A DNA stretch of 64,000 nt from NCBI RefSeq assembly GCF_003663845.1, contig NZ_RCCA01000001.1, positions 3,410,001-3,474,000 on the forward strand. Reading direction: 5' to 3'. This document shows, in pieces, positions 60,637 to 64,000 of this stretch. The notes under the pieces are model-generated. The model did not search any database. It was not told the DNA's origin and saw nothing but the letters and a program-made list of their open reading frames with translations. How positions within the stretch are numbered: position 1 is the stretch's first letter; each line of letters opens with the position of its first letter. The position numbers were made by a program, and so were the translations under genes. This stretch comes from Chryseobacterium sp. 7 (GTDB lineage Bacteria; Bacteroidota; Bacteroidia; Flavobacteriales; Weeksellaceae).

Positions 60637-61740
60637 ATGATTTCAAAAAAACTGATCACCGCTTTTACTCTGTTACCATTATTAAGCAATACAATGGATG
60701 CACAGGTACAATTAAAAGGATATGAAAAGAAAATGGACAGCATTATCCAGACTGAATTCGGGAATACAAATGAGCCTGGCGGCGTTTTTCTGATCACTCA
60801 ACACGGAAAGAAGCTGTACCAGAAAGCATTCGGGAAAGCGAACCTTGAGCTCAACGTCAATATGACATCGGGTAATGTTTTCCAAATCGGATCAATGACC
60901 AAACAGTTTACTGCCGTAGCGATTTTGATGCTGGAGCAGGAAGGAAAACTCAATGTTAATGATCCCATTTCCAAATACATCAAAGATTATCCCAATGGAG
61001 ATCAAATTACTATTCATCATCTTCTGACGCATACATCAGGAATAAAAGATTTTACAAAAATAAAATCACTCTCCTCTATCACTCAAAAAGAGATGAAACC
61101 CGAAGAAATGGTGAATTTTTTCAAAAACGAACCTGTAGATTTCGCTCCGGGAGAGAAATTTGACTATAACAATTCCGGCTATGTTATTTTAGGATATATC
61201 ATAGAACTGGCTTCCAGAAGCACTTATGAAGATTTTATTAAGAAAAATATTTTTGACAAAGCTGGAATGCGTCATTCTTATTACGCTTCCGACAGAAAAG
61301 TTATCCCTCAAAGAGCTTACGGATATCATAAAAAAGAACAGGGATTTGTGAATAAAACGATTATCAGCTTTAGTGTTCCATTTTCTTCCGGTTCTCTGAT
61401 GTCGACCGCAGATGATATGCTGAAATGGCAGCAGGCTTTGAATCAAAATCTATTGTTAAATTCAAAGGAAACTCAAAAAGCTTTTCAGAAATATAAACTG
61501 AATAACGGTGAAGAATTTACTTACGGCTACGGATGGCATTTAAAGGATCTCAATGGAATTCCTGACCGCGAACATGGAGGAAGCGTATTTGGATTTAAAA
61601 GCATGGGTGTTTACATTCCTGATGAAGATATTTATGTGATTGGACTCAGCAACTGTGACTGCCACTCTCCTACTGAAGTGACCAAAATGCTTGCGAAAGC
61701 AACTTTAAATGAAATTAAAGTCTCATCAAGGAAACCATAA
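60637..61740 (+). CDS. Serine hydrolase (class C beta-lactamase fold)
   Basis: 367 aa. Signal peptide (to MDAQ), then catalytic motifs SMTK (about residue 88), the Tyr-Asn motif YNNSGY (about 180) and HGG in REHGGSVFGF (about 313). The fold is shared by class C beta-lactamases, DD-peptidases and esterases; lactamase activity is not established. Single-gene unit; convergent with the MFS gene. Confidence 0.9.
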   Translation: MISKKLITAFTLLPLLSNTMDAQVQLKGYEKKMDSIIQTEFGNTNEPGGVFLITQHGKKLYQKAFGKANLELNVNMTSGNVFQIGSMTKQFTAVAILMLEQEGKLNVNDPISKYIKDYPNGDQITIHHLLTHTSGIKDFTKIKSLSSITQKEMKPEEMVNFFKNEPVDFAPGEKFDYNNSGYVILGYIIELASRSTYEDFIKKNIFDKAGMRHSYYASDRKVIPQRAYGYHKKEQGFVNKTIISFSVPFSSGSLMSTADDMLKWQQALNQNLLLNSKETQKAFQKYKLNNGEEFTYGYGWHLKDLNGIPDREHGGSVFGFKSMGVYIPDEDIYVIGLSNCDCHSPTEVTKMLAKATLNEIKVSSRKP

Positions 61741-61749
61741 AAGCAGTAT

Positions 61750-63156
61750 TTATTTTTTATGTCTCATTTCAGGAAGAACATGATCCGGAATTTTAAAAAT
61801 ACAGATCATTACAAAAATCAAACAGAAAATATTGATCAGTAAAGTAACAGAGAAGGCATTATGATATTGTTGCAAAGCAGGTTTTGTTCCAAGAAAATAA
61901 TAGAAAACACTTCCTACAGCAACAATTCCGACAATAGCGGCAACCTGCTGAAAAGTATTATAAACTCCGGAGGCATTCCCAATCAATTTTTCAGGCATTC
62001 CTGAAAGCGCAATATTAGCCAGCGATGGGATGACGGCCCCTATTCCCAGTCCATGCAAAAATAACAGCAGACAAAAAACCGGAAAGCTCATCTCCACCCT
62101 GAACAAAAACAGTTGAAGAATAAGAACCACAATAATAAACAAAAGTCCTGTTATCAGGGCTTTTTTGCCATATTTCAGAATCGGTTTGACTGAAATAACA
62201 GAAGCCAAAATAAAGCCTAGTCCCTGAAAAACAATAATTTCTCCAGCTGCTAACGGGATCATCTTTAAACCATTCTGAAAAAAGAGAGATAGGATATAAA
62301 AATAAGAGTCCAGCATGATAAAAAAGAAAGAAACCGCGATGATTCCGAGATTAAAATTTTTATAACTGAACAATTCAAAATCAATAAGATAAGCTCGTTT
62401 ATTTTGGATTCTTTTCTTTTGATTTTTTATAAATGTGAACAAAATTCCGACAGAAACAATCATCAATGAAACATTTTTGAAATGAACCCCTTCATGCTCA
62501 TACATTGTTAATGCATAGGTGGTACAGAACAATCCTGCGGAAAGAATCAAAACACCCATAATATCAAATGACTGTTTCACAGAAAGTTTGGATTCATCCA
62601 ATATTTTCAGTGTAAAGAATGCTGCAGCTAGACATATAGGAATATTCATCAGAAAAATAAGTCTCCAGGGCTCTTCCATTATCGTCAGAGATGAAAAATA
62701 ACCTCCGAGAAACTGCCCTAAAACAGTTCCTATTCCAATCGTAATTCCGTACCAGCCCATTGCTTTGGTGCGTTCCTGATGATCCGAAAAAAGAATATGT
62801 ATCATAGACAATACCTGAGGGGCCATCATCGCAGCGCTTATCCCCTGCACAAACCTTGAAATAACCAGCTGTCCTGCTCCTACAGAAAATCCACAGGCAA
62901 TCGAGCTTATCATAAAAGCAATCAATCCAATCATATAGATCTTTTTTCTCCCGTACAGATCACCCAATCGCCCTCCTGTAATCAGTAAAGAGGCAAATCC
63001 AATGAGGTAAGCTGCAATCATAAACTGCATTTCTCCGTTTGAAGCATGAAGATCACGCTGTATGGAAGGGATGGACACATTGATGATAAAAATATCCATG
63101 ATCGTCAACAACTGACCCAACAATATCACCAATAGTTTCAAATACTTATGTTTCAT
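61750..63156 (-). CDS. MFS drug exporter, EmrB/QacA-like (14 helices)
   Basis: 468 aa from the ATG at 63156 (MKHKYLKLLVILLGQLLT). A start 9 codons earlier (63183) would place the palindromic operator inside the coding region. The N-terminal MFS motifs GGRLGDLYGRKKIYM and RFVQGISAAMMAPQVLSMIH (motif C) are DHA2 drug:proton antiporter type. It probably exports toxic compounds. It lies 40 bases after the TetR gene, whose product probably represses it via the TetR-type palindrome at 63163-63176. Confidence 0.92.
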   Translation of the reverse strand: MKHKYLKLLVILLGQLLTIMDIFIINVSIPSIQRDLHASNGEMQFMIAAYLIGFASLLITGGRLGDLYGRKKIYMIGLIAFMISSIACGFSVGAGQLVISRFVQGISAAMMAPQVLSMIHILFSDHQERTKAMGWYGITIGIGTVLGQFLGGYFSSLTIMEEPWRLIFLMNIPICLAAAFFTLKILDESKLSVKQSFDIMGVLILSAGLFCTTYALTMYEHEGVHFKNVSLMIVSVGILFTFIKNQKKRIQNKRAYLIDFELFSYKNFNLGIIAVSFFFIMLDSYFYILSLFFQNGLKMIPLAAGEIIVFQGLGFILASVISVKPILKYGKKALITGLLFIIVVLILQLFLFRVEMSFPVFCLLLFLHGLGIGAVIPSLANIALSGMPEKLIGNASGVYNTFQQVAAIVGIVAVGSVFYYFLGTKPALQQYHNAFSVTLLINIFCLIFVMICIFKIPDHVLPEMRHKK

Positions 63157-63162
63157 TTTTAT

Positions 63163-63176
63163 ATAGATATATCTAT
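63163..63176. promoter_or_regulatory. Operator upstream of the MFS gene (ATAGATA-TATCTAT)
   Basis: Perfect 14-bp palindrome 6-20 bases before the MFS ATG. It has the same half-site as the IR at 63787-63814. Confidence 0.6.
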
Positions 63177-63196
63177 TTTTCATGTATCAAAAAAAG

Positions 63197-63763
63197 TTAA
63201 GGCAATAAACCCTGAACAATTTTTTTCACCTGGTCAAAAGCATCATTTTGTCTATTGATCGTGGATGTAACAACTGCTCCTTCTATTAACAGAAAAATAT
63301 TTTCTGCTATTAAATCAGAATCTGTCTTCTGCACTTGAACTGCATATTCATTAACGAGTGTTCTAATCATCTCTTTTTGCTTTTCTTTATGCTGTTTAGC
63401 AAAAGCTGAGACAGAAGAATTACCCTCTCCTATTTCGGAGACAATTTTAATGAAGTGGCATCCTGCAAACTTTGAAGTCTGCTGCAGTTTTTTTCTGTAA
63501 TCAATAAGCCCCAGAAGTTTTTCTCTCGGGTTTGAAATTTTAGAAGTACTTTTTTCAAACCCATCAAACCAATCCAGTTCTTCTTTGACAAGATAGGCCT
63601 GAAGAAGATCATTTTTAGATGAAAAGTGATTGTACAAAGAACCAATAGCAATATCAGCTTCAGCAATAATCTGATTGATTCCCGTAGAATTATATCCTTG
63701 TTTGTAAAACAGATCTGAAGCAACCCTGATAATTCTTTCGCGTACTTTTTCTTTTTTCATCAT
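63197..63763 (-). CDS. TetR-family transcriptional regulator
   Basis: 188 aa (a second Met follows the first). N-terminal HTH: RVASDLFYKQGYNSTGINQI then IAEADIAIGSLYNHFSSKND. The C-terminal ligand/dimer domain is helical. It is first in the unit with the MFS exporter 13-40 bases downstream. The IR at 63787-63814 overlaps its promoter, so it is probably autorepressed and derepresses the pump on ligand binding. Confidence 0.93.
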   Translation of the reverse strand: MMKKEKVRERIIRVASDLFYKQGYNSTGINQIIAEADIAIGSLYNHFSSKNDLLQAYLVKEELDWFDGFEKSTSKISNPREKLLGLIDYRKKLQQTSKFAGCHFIKIVSEIGEGNSSVSAFAKQHKEKQKEMIRTLVNEYAVQVQKTDSDLIAENIFLLIEGAVVTSTINRQNDAFDQVKKIVQGLLP

Positions 63764-63775
63764 AAAAAATTTTCA

Positions 63776-63783
63776 CAAATGTA
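63776..63783 (-). promoter_or_regulatory. -7 element (TACATTTG) of the TetR gene
   Basis: It matches TAnnTTTG on the minus strand, 12 bases before the ATG at 63763, adjacent to the TetR operator. Confidence 0.5.
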
Positions 63784-63786
63784 AAT

Positions 63787-63814
63787 AAAAAATAGATAAG
63801 TCTATCTATTTTTT
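63787..63814. promoter_or_regulatory. TetR operator: 28-bp inverted repeat
   Basis: The arms AAAAAATAGATA (63787-63798) and TATCTATTTTTT (63803-63814) are perfect complements around 4 bases. It covers the spacer/-33 region of the TetR promoter and lies 44 bases before the divergent VOC lipoprotein start. Confidence 0.65.
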
Positions 63815-63857
63815 AAATTGAGATAAAAACTTTATTTTAGATTGAGAAAGAAATAAC

Positions 63858-64000
63858 CTGATCATCAAACCACTGCCCTGCTTTTTCATATTTTTATTAC
63901 TAATAGGTGTATCTTGCAGTCAGTCAGAAAAACCTAATCCTGCAAAAAATATGAGTTCTACCAATCCTGTCGTCTATTTTGAAATTCCTGTGAATGATTT
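63858..64000 (+). CDS. VOC-domain lipoprotein, 5' part only; start codon uncertain
   Basis: The frame runs to the window edge. From a CTG at 63858 it would encode a lipoprotein signal (LLLIGVSC, lipid Cys at residue 20) followed from Met 32 (ATG at 63951) by SSTNPVVYFEIPVND, the typical opening of VOC/glyoxalase-fold proteins. If CTG is not used, only the ATG at 63951 gives a cytosolic VOC protein. The intact lipobox favours the CTG, or an ATG altered by mutation or sequencing error. It is divergent from tetR. Confidence 0.6.
   Translation, partial: MIIKPLPCFFIFLLLIGVSCSQSEKPNPAKNMSSTNPVVYFEIPVND

Noticed and set aside
63157..63183. Upstream ATG for the MFS gene
   Set aside because: It would put the TetR palindrome inside the coding sequence; the MFS homologous start is at 63156.
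1..64000. Prophage, insertion sequence, integrase, tRNA genes or defence island
   Set aside because: No integrase, transposase, capsid, restriction, toxin-antitoxin or tRNA sequence was recognised on either strand.

Overview
The window is chromosomal DNA from a member of the Bacteroidota, most likely a flavobacterium close to Chryseobacterium. The signs are AT-rich spacers, few Shine-Dalgarno sequences, several promoters of the Bacteroidota type (TTG, then TAnnTTTG), an Oar-like TonB receptor, a ribosomal protein S16 with a long Ala/Glu tail, a membrane-spanning TPR-AraC regulator, and short tandem repeats in spacers. There are no tRNA genes, insertion sequences, phage genes or CRISPR arrays. 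The only structural RNA found is RNase P RNA.

Layout. 1-4372: start of an exopolysaccharide/capsule operon on the minus strand (CapD-like dehydratase, Wza-like exporter, Wzz/Wzc-like chain-length protein cut by the window edge). 4727-9898: recX with a probable frameshift, glyA, a thioredoxin-reductase-like oxidoreductase whose 5' leader is 14 copies of a heptamer, an ArnT-like glycosyltransferase and a zinc-ribbon protein. 10025-14636: a MacAB-type efflux operon. 15061-18147: nrdB, a small ABM-like gene and nrdA. 18664-20811: two secreted proteins, one with a lectin-like fold. 20933-24118: TonB receptor. 24437-29616: housekeeping and unknown genes. 29705-41667: valS, a DUF1573 protein, PPK2 (preceded by an octamer array), rnpB, an ECF sigma factor with a membrane partner, an acyl-CoA synthetase, rpoN and asnS. 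41668-42427: spacer with eroded short reading frames.

42428-50157 is the most regulator-rich part: a membrane-anchored TPR-AraC protein, a three-gene secreted operon, a divergent HTH-AraC pair, an SDR gene preceded by AraC-type direct repeats, and another AraC gene. The divergent HTH gene and the secreted operon share copies of an almost identical palindrome. 50250-58971: a serine hydrolase, rimM-rpsP, a nitroreductase, a GreA-like factor, an M3 peptidase and small genes. 59133-60415: ArsR regulator with two SRPBCC proteins under a near-consensus promoter with a palindromic operator. 60637-64000: a second serine hydrolase, MFS pump and TetR regulator with matching operators, and the start of a VOC-domain lipoprotein.

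No large unknown system such as a defence island or a secretion cluster is visible. The new material is mainly regulatory: tandem repeats placed directly before start codons, operator pairs that assign regulators to targets, and two probable homopolymer frameshifts.
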